The position numbers and the translations under genes were made by a program. The notes under the pieces were generated by a model. That model saw only the letters and a list, made by a program, of their open reading frames with translations. It had not been told where the DNA came from and searched no databases. From positions 195,229,415 to 195,293,414 of the forward strand of contig NC_059074.1 in assembly GCF_020497125.1 (NCBI RefSeq): DNA of 64,000 nt. Direction: 5' to 3'. How positions within the stretch are numbered: position 1 is the stretch's first letter; every line of letters begins with the position of its first letter. Source of the DNA: Mauremys mutica. Taxonomy: Eukaryota; Chordata; Testudines; Geoemydidae. Below are positions 42,461 to 53,333 of the stretch, one piece after another.

Positions 42461-42625
42461 TGACAAGTTGGGTGAGGTAATATCTTCCTAGACTTGAAGA
42501 AGACCTCTGCATAAGCCTGAAAACTTGTGTCTCTCACTAACAGAAGTTGGTCCAATAATAGATATTACCTCACCCACTTTGGCTTTCAATATCCTGGGAC
42601 CAATATGGCTACAACACTGCACAGA
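42461..42625. repeat. Penelope-like tails (third subfamily) in inverted arrangement
   Basis: A short left arm ACAAGTTGGGTGAGGTAATA is the reverse of the right arm AGATATTACCTCACCCACTT. The plus copy continues TATCCTGGGACCAATATGGC and TACAACACTGC, the tail end. GACTTGAAGAAGACCTCTGC lies between. Confidence 0.6.
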
Positions 42626-43022
42626 ATGGATGATATCAAATTTTGACTTGAGTCATATTGTTCATTTTTCATGCACAGTCAGGGAACTGCTTGGTATTCA
42701 GGAAAATCTGTGGGAATGTTATAAATTCTAGGAAGAATTAAATCAGAAAATGTATACCTGAAGTGTTGTATTTATTCAGGATTTCCTTCTTAAAAAGTGT
42801 CAGTCCTCTGATCACAAAGCAGAAAAGATACAGTGAGACGTAAGTAACCAACTATTTTACCATGAATAATGGATAGCAAATGGTCAAAGTGCCATTCACA
42901 AACAAAGCTAAATCTGATAATAATTCATCTGAACTCCTTGGTAAATACTGAAATTACAATAAATACAGTCAAAGAAAATGAGGATCTGTTCACAAAATAT
43001 TCACTTGCTCCAATAAGGGGCT
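42626..43022. other. No feature recognised
   Basis: AT-rich spacer. Confidence 0.25.
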
Positions 43023-43030
43023 ACATGCAC

Positions 43031-43188
43031 CAGGGCCGCCCTCCTGGGGGATGGGGGGGCGGCAAGTGGGGCAGTTTGCCCCAGGCCCCCAGGAGAATAT
43101 ACTATTCTATAATATTGCAACTTTTTTTTATGGAAGGCCCCCCGAAATTGCTTTGCCCCAGGCCCCCTGAATCCTCTGGGTGGCCCTG
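43031..43188. mobile_element. 158-bp hAT MITE with perfect 8-bp duplication
   Basis: CAGGGCCGCCCTCCTGGGGG to CCTCTGGGTGGCCCTG, flanked exactly by ACATGCAC at 43023-43030 and 43189-43196. GCCCCAGGCCCCC occurs in both halves. Confidence 0.88.
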
Positions 43189-43196
43189 ACATGCAC

Positions 43197-45404
43197 AAGC
43201 CATTATTCATAGAAAGTATCTCAACCAGCTCTACTTAGGCTAAAGATTTGCCACTTTGACTATGTAAAAATGCATTGTGGGGTAGGAATGAGTAAAAATC
43301 ATATACATCTCCACCTATATTTTAGTCAGTGACATACTGTAGTTAGAGAATAAATGGTCTCTGTTAGCAAAATCTGCACAGTGGATTTATTGTGGAAATT
43401 CATTTACAAAACAATACATAGTATTGATAAAAGTAACATGTGAGGAAAAGATTTTCAATCATAACCAGTATTTGGGAAAATTGCTCACTAGTCAAGCTGA
43501 AATTATAGTACAATGTTCTTTCAAGCCTGTAGAGGATGATGATTGGGATCTCCCAGATAAGATTAACAAACATTACTTATTGTTGTGGCATCTTTAACTA
43601 CAAATCAGCATCCGCCTACTTGTCCTTTCTTCTGCTTTTATTTGCAGTGTTAGCCCAGTATTCTGCTTTGACAAATATAATTGAAAGATTTATTTCCATG
43701 TTTTCTGCATAACAGTGTAACTAGTAAAATGAGAGTAGCAGCTTGTAAACAATAAAATAAACGATGAACGGGGAGGTGAGGAACCCTGAATCATAGTATC
43801 TTACTATCTTTGTGTCTGTGATCTTACTGGGCATTTTTTCATAGTCTCCTTTTGTTGAGAGTAAATTGGATGGTAATGGGCCAGCTGGTCGTTCCTCTCA
43901 GGGCTAATCCATAGCCTGAGTAGGCTCATTACTATCCAGTATAAAGCTTCGTTGGCTAACAGACAATGGGCTTGATTCTTCTCACACCAATTTCATGCCA
44001 GTGTAACTCCATTAGCATTACTCCTAATTTACCATCCTTTAGTTATTTGTTGTAATGTGGGTGCATGGAGCTCATGACTTGAATAACTACTTGGAGTTTC
44101 CAAATAAATCTTGGTTCATTTCTTTAAAAAATCAGGTCCCTAAATTAATTGGCAATAGGCAAACAACCAGCAAGCAGACCCTGCTCTGGGCTGGGTCCAC
44201 TTAAAAAACCTTGTTGGCCGACATCCATGCAGGAATGGCCCTAGGCATTTTTTCTGCAGCCTCCCTGGAATGGTTGAGGCTGAAAAACAAAAGGCCCTGT
44301 AGCCATGGAAGGATCAGCCTAGACCAGATCCTCTGATGGCATAGAACTGGAGTAGAGGCGCCTGGGACACCCTCTTCCTAGCTGCTGCTGTGGTCAGAGG
44401 TGAGGCTGGGGAAAGGGTGTGTTCTCATGCTTTCTGGCAATCCTCCATTCCTAAATCAGGCCCTCGGGGAGTAGGGACACTTGGCAGCTGGCCCTGGGTG
44501 GCGTCCAGAAAGAGATCTCTTCCTCTCTGAAGCTGACATTAACTACAGTGTTTACCATCAGACTTGGATCTGCTGCTTAAGTCTCTTTGGAAGATCCTGC
44601 CTGAAGAGAGCACAGTTTACTCATAGATTATTTAAAGAAGACGGTTCTATATCTGACGTCTAGGAGTCGCAGTTTTAATGAAGGTTGATGTTAGACGTCA
44701 GCATCAAAGTGATTAATATAATCAATAGGGCAGAGAAATGGCAACATAGCTGTGACCCAGCAGTCCCATGGCAAAGGGTCCCCTGTTCTGTACAAACAAA
44801 TCTCACCACAGACCTGACAAACTCACTACACCAAACACATATCTTGAAGGGTATTTATGCATAAGAGGTGAGCTTTCTGTAAATACCTTATAATCAGTGT
44901 GAAATGTATGTATGGGTAATATTTAAGGAATAATGTGACTATTGAAAGTGTGCTTTATGGTCTTAGAATAAAAGTGGCTCACCAGGGAATAATAGGTCTC
45001 AGTGATGACCCATTCAAGCAGAAGGGAGTTGTCACCCCTCCCTGGTTATCTGGTCATGCAATACAAGGCTCAGTTGCATGGGTGGCGAGTGGATCCCCCC
45101 TTCGGGGAGGCTAGCCCCCCAGCTCCACCCCTTCCACCTGCTCCCCCCTGCTCCCCCTGCAGCTGGAATTCTGAGACCCCCCTGCCCCCCCCCCACAGCC
45201 AGAACCACAAGCCCTGCCCCGCCCTCCCCCACCACCTGGAGAAGCCACAAGTGCCCCCCACCTTGGCCAGAGGAGCCCCAGGATGGCCGAAGCCCTGAGC
45301 CCCGCCCCCACCTGCCTGGAGGAGCCCGGGCCAGCTGCAGCCGCACTGCCCATCCCCTCCCCAGACCCCAAGCCACCCCAGGGGAAAGCATCTCTTCCTG
45401 AAGA
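43197..45404. other. Mostly unassigned
   Basis: A half-palindromic MITE trace lies at about 43969-44035 (GGGCTTGATTCTTCTCACAC). A C-rich block at about 45080-45395 (CCCCCCCCACAGCCAGAACC) gives long proline-rich frames that I do not take as genes. The rest is unrecognised. Confidence 0.3.
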
Positions 45405-45587
45405 TGCCTTTGATATGCTCCATGCAGGTTCCAGGGTGGCTGAGGAGGCAGTATTTGCTACTCAGCTTCCTGGGTTCACCAGTAATCTCTCTGGAGTTTT
45501 CAAGGAGATTACTGATGTACCCAAGAAGCTGAATAGCACATACCGCCTCCTCAGACACCCCAGAACCTGCATGGAGCATAATAAAGC
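45405..45587. repeat. Long hairpin, arms about 75 bp
   Basis: From GCTCCATGCAGGTTCC (45417) to GAACCTGCATGGAGC (45577) the sequence folds on itself: TGAGGAGGCAGTATTTGCTA faces the complement of TAGCACATACCGCCTCCTCA, and AGTAATCTC faces GAGATTACT near the loop at about 45489-45505. Roughly one base in eight differs. No terminal duplication is obvious. Confidence 0.75.
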
Positions 45588-47039
45588 CAAAACTTCACCG
45601 CCAAACCCCTCAACCGGGAGTCTGGCGGCTGCCAATATTATACCCATCATCCATGCTTAGTTGTCTAGCTTTGCTTCATCCCAAGATTATTAATAGAAAG
45701 CCATCGGAGACAACTGCAAACAGTAAAAACCATTTGTATGTAAAAAGGGAACATTACAGCAGACGGGATCGTCCTGTCTGTGAACAGAGAAAATAGAGTG
45801 TTTCAGTATAACAAGAGGGAGAAGCACTCTTTATACATTCACTGAGGAAACATCTTGTGGAATGGGGTCGTTTTCATAGACGTTTGGCTCCTGGTTCCTG
45901 CGAAGCCAGCCAGCTCTGCAACAGACTTATCTTTTTTTGTGGGTTGGGTGGGGTGGGGGGGAGAGATACTTTATTAGACAAGAAAGATAACTCTTAATAA
46001 CAGTAGGCCCTAGTTCATGACTTGTGATTTTCGTTTGATATTGTAACCATTTGTTTCCATCACTCTTATTTCTAGTAGAATCTCTATTCTTTCTTAAATA
46101 AACCTACTTTCGTTTTATTTTAAGTGCTCTGTGTTACACAGGAGCAGTGATTGAAGGTAAAACTGGTGAACTGGGACACACTGATCATTTGGGAATAGAG
46201 GAGCTGGGATTTCTATGAGTAGCCCATGTCAAGGGCTGGATATCACAGGGGATCACTTCCAGGAGATTATGGGGCACCTCTTGTTAACCTGCAAGGCAAA
46301 TACAGGACTGGCTCAACCCAGAGAAGAGTGCATGAGTGGCTAAAAGGCTGGTGGTGGTAGGGAGCTAACACCTAGCTACCGCAGGCAAGGCTCCCTCTCA
46401 CAAGAGGCAGGAAGTAACATGGTAACTCACAGTCCTGGGTACCCCAAGAACTGTCACAACGGCCAATAGAAAAATCCCTCTGACCTGGGGAACAACTGAG
46501 GTATTTTCAGTGGACTGGACTGGAAACAGGCTACTTCCTTACAGTCTCTGCATGTCTTGATTCACTGGTTGGTTGGTTGTTTTTTCTTGCATGAATGCTC
46601 TTCTCTGGTGCCGTCTCTGAGGGTGTAAGGCTGGGGCCTTTTCCTGCAGCCATATTGTGAAGTCTGAGGCCCTTTTCTGCAGCCATATTAGGAGAGCAGC
46701 AGCCATGAGCCAAGAAGAAGGAAGTTGCATCCTCATATTCCATCTAAATTGCATTAAAACAATGTAATATCGGGCTGTTCAGAGGGTGATCCTATTGTAA
46801 TACCAGATAAAGAAACAGATCTTAAGATGGTTAAAGAAAACTTAGTTTGATAGCATTCTGTCTGGCAAGAAACCACTGATCAACAGTTGTGGTTGTGAAA
46901 TCCCTGCTTCTTTCTTGTTTTCTGTTTATGGTCCCCACTTCTCTGTTGTTTATCTGTAGGGTCTCTGTGGTTCTGTCATTGTTTCTGTTTGTTACATAAT
47001 TAATTTTGCTAGGTGTAAATCAACTATGGTGGTGGGATC
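45588..47039. other. No gene recognised
   Basis: Long stretches such as 46130-46430 read like old repeat DNA but have no assignable ends. G run near 45950-45962. Confidence 0.3.
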
Positions 47040-47450
47040 TGATTGGTTAAAGAACTGTTTCATAATGAGCTAGAATGGGTGAAAAATACTGGTTTGTAGG
47101 ACTTTAGTTTACAGTGATTGGTTAAGGCACAGCTAAGCAAGACTCAAGTTTCACTATATAAACTGGGGTCCAAAAGGAAGTTCTTTGGAACCAACTCCAG
47201 GACACAGCCCCAAGATCAGAGCTGCCAGAGCTCAACACCCTGCCAGTCATTCCAGGCAGAAGCTGGAGTCCCTGCATGACCTGATCCTGACTGGCCAGCA
47301 GGAAAAGTTCATCTGCCTTATTGGGAGTGGTGAGAATTGTATGCTTAGCACGTGCATTCTGTTTTGGTGATTGCTAATAAATAGAGGTTAAGTAGGATAT
47401 TACTGTGTAAGGCTCTTTCACTGGTAAAAGACCCCATAAACCTGCAGAAG
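47040..47450 (+). repeat. LTR-like sequence (candidate solo LTR)
   Basis: ACTATATAAACTGG at about 47153 is a TATA box in good context and CTAATAAATAGAGG at about 47374 a polyadenylation signal some 220 bp later, the spacing of a retroviral-type LTR. Ends and target duplication are not resolved. Confidence 0.35.
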
Positions 47451-49383
47451 ATTACACCCTGAGCCCTTGGAACTAGGTATGGGTGTTATATCCTGAGCCC
47501 ACAGAGGAGTAAACCCCTGAGCCCACAGTGGAGTAGAGCCCGGTGCCCACAGAGGGGTAAAGTTGGGTGCCTTATACCCATACCCCTAGGAACTGGGAAC
47601 GGGTGGGGGTGCCTAAATTAACAGGGTTATGGCTTGAGCTCACAGAAAGGTAAAGGTGGGTGCCCTAGGGAGTGTGCAGGTAACAAGCGCTGCTTTTCAG
47701 TGTTTTGGCAATCGCTCTTCCAAGGCGGGGTTATTTGCTGCTTTCCTGGTGCTACTGGGGCGGGATGTGTTTTCCATGAGGTGAAATGGGTTCACTTAAC
47801 AGGAACAGCGAATAACAAGGATTTCCTGAGGAGAAAAGTTCACAGATGCTACATAAGGTTTCTCTCTTCCCTCACCCCCCTTCTTTTATGACTACAGTAA
47901 GATTTCTCAACTCTACTAATTATACTGTCATCCTGATAGACTCCCGCCTCCCCCCCAAAATCCTGGCAGCAGAGCTATACATCTTTCAGTGTGAGTTAGT
48001 TTGTACACATTTTCTATCTTGAATGTATGATAAAAATCAGCTAAAAGACTTCATATCAGTGCTTTCCTGGGGCTTTTCTGTGGCCTCCTAAAGCCCACAG
48101 AAATATGTGGGAGATTTTCAGTGAGTTTTGAATCAGCCTCCCAAGGCCTTTTATTATGGCCGTGCAGTGGGACAATGTGAGAGAAGCTTGACTTGTTTGC
48201 TGGGTGAGAGAAAGAGAAGGAAAAAATGGCCTGAACACACTGCTAGGAACCAGGAGTTTTGGCTTTTGAATCCTAATTCTGATACTGTGACCTTGAACAA
48301 GTCACTTTATCTCACTTTTTTCCAATCCATAAAATGAGAATGAAAACATTTAGCTTTCTCCCTGACGGGGTGTTGTGAAGATTAATATTTCTCACGTGCT
48401 TTGAAAACAGCCAAGTATTGTTGTTATTACATAACAACTGTTGCTAGGTAGGGAAAACTTATGCTGACCAGATTCTGACTCAGACACTGGGCCTACGTTT
48501 GATGTCTTTTGACAGGTCAAAGTGGTTCTAGCACTGATATAGAAAGATCCCAATTTTGCATTCTCTGCCTCTTTATTTATATGCATTTTTTATTTTCCTG
48601 TACAACCATTTGTATGGTAGGACATAGCATGCAGCCAGCTGAACATACAAGATACGCAGTGTACCAGCTAGAATGTGGCCATCTGTGTGCTTGAGTGCAG
48701 ATTTCAAATAGGAGAATCCTCCCAATGCCCAGCACTTGCAGTCTGTAATCATCTTCAAAGCACTGTACAGACATTAACTAATTAGTTCTCAAAACACCCC
48801 TTTGAAGTTAGTAAGTGTTCTCTTTCTTCAAGAGCTCCTACTCCAATCCTGTGTGCAGGTCGCCACCCACACACCCCACTTTTTTGGGAACATGTCAGTT
48901 CAAACTCCTTCAGGCTGCTAAGCAACCGAAGTGACAGATTCCACCAGTGTTAGTGCCCGGGAAGTAGCTAGTTTCACTGTATAGGAGGCCTGCTTCAGCA
49001 GTTTGTAGATGCTGATATTCCCTGTGAGGCCACTTCATGGGCCGTGAAAGAGGCCCCATCTGCACTGGGAAATTTGGCTGTATTCAGAAACTGTTTTTGA
49101 CATCCAGTCTTGAAGACTTTTTCAGCTCATATAGTTGAGCCAGAAAGGGCAAATCAACCTAGATAGTTTCTTATGCCATCTGAATGCCTCACAAACAGCT
49201 CATGGGTGGGGTGGGAGGGCGGTTAATTTCTCTCCCCCCTTTCCTCACAGTTGGGACTATGGTTTCTTAAAAAATGATAATTTTTCCCTCTGTTTTTGTC
49301 TATTTCCTTCAGTTTTGTCTTCTCCAGCTCTCTTCACTCTTGGCTTCATCCCTTTCTCTATTTCTAAGGGTTATGGATTAAGA
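47451..49383. other. Unassigned, with a MIR-like SINE
   Basis: At about 48225-48428 an old SINE shows GTGACCTTGAACAAGTCACT and CCATAAAATGAGAATGAAAA. At 47480-47600 TGAGCCCACAG(A/T)GGAGTA is repeated three times with changes. No gene recognised. Confidence 0.4.
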
Positions 49384-49533
49384 TGAGCATTTAATAGAGG
49401 CAGATTTTGCTACATCTGCCGCCTTGCACCTCCCTTGGAAGCATCTGGTGTTGGCAACTATCCTGGTGGAGACAGGACATTAGACTAGTTGGCTCCTGGA
49501 TCTGGTCCAGTATGGCAATACCTCTGTTCCCAT
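49384..49533 (+). repeat. CR1-type LINE 3' end
   Basis: GGTGTTGGCAACTATCCTGG, GGACATTAGACTAGTTGGCT and GGATCTGGTCCAGTATGGCA match the layout of the CR1 3' end at 32820-32996, more diverged. Confidence 0.55.
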
Positions 49534-50810
49534 GGCTATGTCTACACTGCAGAGTTTTGTCACCAAAAGTTATGCCACTTTAATTAAAGCATTTTAATTA
49601 AACTGCTGTTGTATGTCCACACTATGTTCCTTGTGTCAGCAGAGCACATCCACACTAGCAGCTTTTGCATCAACACAGAGACCAATGTACTGTGGGTAGC
49701 TATCCCACTGTGCAACTGGCTGCAGAGTGCTTTGGGAAGGGTTTGCAATGCTTCGTGGGGCAGGTACAGTGTCACATGATGCAGGTTTCTCAATCCTGTT
49801 GTTAGATGGGCATCCTATTAGATTGCCAGCCACTTTTCAACTGAAGTGGGGGGGTGGGGGAAGAGTGTGACAGGGAGCATGTGTAGCGGGGAGAGATAAA
49901 GTGTGTGTTGGGGGAGCGTGAGAGTGTTGGCATGCTGTCTCTAAGTTCAGACAGTGTCCAAAAGAAGCCAGTCCTGAGGCAGGGCAGAGGAAGGGGAACA
50001 CACTAACATCAGCCCCTGGCTCCTTACCTGGCTCCGCACAGCAAAGCAATCTCTCTCATAGACACACATTCGCCCCTGCCTGCCTCTGTGTGTTCCTAGT
50101 GCGGAGAGAGCGGGAGCATTCTACACTGATGATTTGCTCTTGGTTTCCTGAGCAGAGCCACATGCACAGCTGTTGGAGCTTTGAAAGGGGAGGGGCGCAT
50201 GCCTGCATGGCAGCCGAGTTCAAAACAGTGAGCAGAGTGGTCACAGCGGGCATTGTGGGATATTGGGGGAGGCCAGTTCTGGCGATATAACGAATGGCAA
50301 TGTCTACACCAGGGGTCGGCAACCTTTCAGAAGTGGTGTGCCGAGTCTTCATTTATTCACTCTGATTTAAGGTTTCGCGTGCCAGTAATACATTTTAACG
50401 TTTTTAGAAGGTCTCTTTCTATACGTCTATAATATATAACTAAACTATTGTTGTATGTAAAGTAAATAAGGTTTTTAAAAAGTTTAAGAAGCTTCATTTA
50501 AAATTAAATTTAAATGCAGAGCCCCCCAGACCGGTGGCCAGGACCCGGGCAGTGTGAGTGCCACTGAAAATCAGCTTGGGTGCCGCCTTTGACATGCATG
50601 CCATAGGTTGCCTATCCCTGGTCTATACTGATGCTTTGTCATTTTAACTTTGCTGCAAAAAGTCCTATGTCTCTTGTTGAGGTGGTTTTATTTTCTCGCC
50701 AAATCTGAAGAGTTTTGTTGCCAAAAATGGCATTGCAGTGTGTACATCTCGACTGTTTTGCCGCCATAAGCTGCCTTTTGCCAACAAAACTCTGCAATGT
50801 AGACAAGGCC
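49534..50810. mobile_element. Non-autonomous Harbinger-type element with nested hAT
   Basis: GGCTATGTCTACACTGCAGA and CTCTGCAATGTAGACAAGGCC-type ends are inverted (AGAGTTTTGT and ACAAAACTCT follow inward). Without the nested hAT (50310-50620) it is about 966 bp. Its 50175-50290 segment closely matches 5880-5995 of the element at 5490-6195. Confidence 0.65.
50310..50620. mobile_element. hAT MITE nested in the Harbinger element
   Basis: CAGGGGTCGGCAACCTTTCA to CATAGGTTGCCTATCCCTG. Flanks GTCTACAC (50302-50309) and GTCTATAC (50621-50628) match at seven of eight bases. AT-rich interior. Confidence 0.85.
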
Positions 50811-51034
50811 TATATCACTTCATTTTACCCAGTTTCAGTGTCTGCCTGCTGTCCTTCATCCAAGTGGCGATCTCAGACAAGCTGGGAGATGGCATTGCTT
50901 GCATTAGAAGTACAGGAGAGGTAGAGCTGGGTGCCATCTGTGTACAGCTGGCATTTGAGGCCCTGGCGTCCCACAATCCATACTCCCAAAAGTCTCATGC
51001 TTAAAAAATTAGCATGATAAACAATTAACATGGC
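50811..51034. other. Unassigned spacer
   Basis: TTTCATTTTACCCAG to the CR1; nothing recognised. Confidence 0.25.
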
Positions 51035-52490
51035 ACCCATTAAATGAACTTAAGACAGGGTAACTGATAGATCTCAAAATGTAATTGGAACTGGGGAATT
51101 GTCATTTAGCAGGAGTATTTCCAATGCGGTCCCACAGGGATCGGTTTTTGGCCCTACGCTATTTTTATTTTTATCAATGACCTGGAAGAAAAAATAAAAT
51201 CATCACTGATAAAAATTTGCAGATGACACACAAACTGGGGGGAGTGGTGAATCATGAAGAGGACTGGTCACTGATTCAGAATGATCTGGATTGCTTTGTA
51301 AACTGGGTGGAAGCACACAATATGCATTTTAATATGGCTAAATGTAAATACATCTAGGGACAAAGAATGTAAACCATACGTACAGAATGAGGGATTCTAT
51401 CCTGGGAAGCAGAGACTCTGAAAAAGATTTGGGGGTAATTGTAGATAATCAGCTGAACATGAGCTCCCAATACAATGCTGTGGACAAAAGAGCTAATGCA
51501 ATCCTGGGATGCATAAACGGGGGAACCTTGAATATTTTACCTCTGTATTTGGCACTGGTGTGAGTGCTGCTGGAATATTGCATCCAGTTCTGGGGCACAC
51601 AGTTCAAGAAGGATGTTGATAGATTGGACAGGGTTCAGAGAAGAGCCACGAGAATGATTATGGGATTAGAAAACATGTCTTATTGCAGGGGTTGGCAACC
51701 TATGGCACACGTGCCAAAGGCGGCCTGCGAGCTGATTTTCAGTGGCACTCTGCAGCTGGCCTGGGGTTCCGTCCACCGGCCCAGCTCAGCCCGCTGCCAG
51801 TCTGAGCAGGGCTGGCAGCGGGAACCCCAGGTTGGCAGGGGCCGGCGGATGAGCCGCTCAGCCCTCTGCCGGTCTGGGATTCCGTCCACCGGCCCCCGCT
51901 GCCAGTCTTGAGTCCTGTTCACTGGCCCCTGCCAGCCGGGGTCCCATTCGCCGGCCCCGCTCAGCCCACTGCCAGTCTGGGGTTCTGTCCACCGGCCCCT
52001 GTAAATGTAAAATGTATTACTGGCACACGAAACCTCAAATTACAGTGACTTGGCACACCACTTCTGAAAGGTTGCCGACCCCTGCCTTATAATGATAGAC
52101 TGAAGGAGTTCAATCTATTTAACTTAACAAAGAGAAGGTTAAGGGGTGACTTGATTAGTTTCTAAGTATCTACATGAGGAAACAAATATTTAATAATGGG
52201 CTCGTCAGTGTAGCAGGGAAACGTATAACACTATCCAATGGCTGGAAGTTGAAGCTAGACATATTCAGGCTGGAAATAAGGTGTACATTTTTGACAGTGA
52301 GGGTAATTAACCTTTGGAAGATGGGTAATGGTGGATTCTCCATCGCTGAACATTTTAAAATCAAGATTGCGTATTTTGCTAAAATATCTGCTCTAGCATT
52401 TATTTGGGGGTAATTCTATGGCCTGTTTTATACAGGAATTCAGACTAGATGTTCACAATGGTCCCTTCTGGACTTAAAATCTGTGTATGT
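51035..52490 (+). pseudogene. CR1 ORF2 fragment and 3' end, split by an hAT
   Basis: 5'-truncated CR1. CGGTCCCACAGGGATCGG starts the polymerase block before TTTGCAGATGACACAC at about 51215, reading FADDT with both catalytic aspartates. ATTCAGAATGATCTGGATTG and GCTGAACATGAGCTCCCAAT match the thumb region that the minus-strand copy at 25730-26765 also has. After the hAT the CR1 continues with GACTGAAGGAGTTCAATCTA and AACAAAGAGAAGGTTAAGGG and ends near 52485 with CACAATGGTCCCTTCTGGAC. Several frames and stops; no product. Confidence 0.78.
51686..52084. mobile_element. hAT MITE nested in CR1
   Basis: CAGGGGTTGGCAACCTATGG to AAGGTTGCCGACCCCTG. Flanks TCTTATTG and CCTTATAA agree at five of eight bases, with TA central in both. 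The interior repeats CGTCCACCGGCCC three or more times. Confidence 0.78.
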
Positions 52491-52639
52491 AGATAGGTGT
52501 TAAAATGTTGGTGAGAGACTCAAGCCTTGTGGTATCCCACAAGCAAAGGTGCAGTTAGTTACCCATCACCAGTTGCTGAAAGCATCCTGAGAGAAAGGAC
52601 TGGACCAATTTCAGAGCTTTCTCATTAGTCCCTGCTACA

Positions 52640-52890
52640 AGTATTATTATTATTTATTTGTATTTCAGTAGCACCTGGAGGTCTTGATTGCAATCAGGGC
52701 CTGATTGTGTTAGGCACTGTACAAATACTTAGTAAGTAACATTCCTTGACATAAAGAGCTTCCAATGTACACAGATCAGACTTACATAGGATGGAAGGGG
52801 AAAGAAAGGCAGAGAGAAAGGAAATAACTTGCCCAGGGTCACAGAGCAGGTTAGTTCATAGCTGGAGATTGACTTGGTTTTCTTAAACCT
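52640..52890 (-). repeat. Old SINE-like repeats, minus orientation
   Basis: TTTCAGTAGCACCTGGAGGT and TTAGGCACTGTACAAATACT are the reverse of the repeat at 28358-28490. CTTGCCCAGGGTCACAGAGC downstream is the reverse of a SINE body motif (GACCTTGGGCAAG-like). Confidence 0.5.
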
Positions 52891-52928
52891 AAATCTTGCA
52901 TTTGCAAATTGGTGCAAACTCCTCATTT

Positions 52929-53333
52929 AGGGCCTGATCCAAAGCCTATCGAAGTCAGTGGGAATCTTTCCATTCTGCTCTAAATTACACCTGTGTAACT
53001 CTGTCAAAACACCCCAACCACATGTAAGCCAACTCGTGGAATCATTGAACCTCAATGAAAAGCTATGGAACTCAATCCCAAGTGGGACTGCACAGGTTTG
53101 ACTGAGGGCAGAATTTGTCCATTATGGTATAATCCCATAGGCCTGATCTAAAGCCTATTGAAGTAAATGGAAGCTCCTCACATAGAACTGCAAGATCAGT
53201 CCAGTACTTGAAGTCATTCCTATTTTCCTTCGAGCTGTTCACATGCCGCCAGTGTCATCCCAACCAAATAAGCATTAAGAGCTTGATCCAAAAACCAGGG
53301 AAGTCAATTATTTCATTGGGCTTTGAATCAGGG
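52929..53333. repeat. Cluster of short palindromic MITE pieces
   Basis: Three nearby segments share a family: GGGCCTGATCCAAAGCCTAT (52929), GGCCTGATCTAAAGCCTATT (about 53142) and GCTTGATCCAAAAACCAGGG with TTGGGCTTTGAATCAGGG (about 53281-53333). The third is nearly a full palindrome. Confidence 0.5.

Noticed and set aside
45032..45579. Long glycine- and proline-rich frames on both strands
   Set aside because: C-rich DNA next to the hairpin gives open frames on both strands with no recognisable domain.
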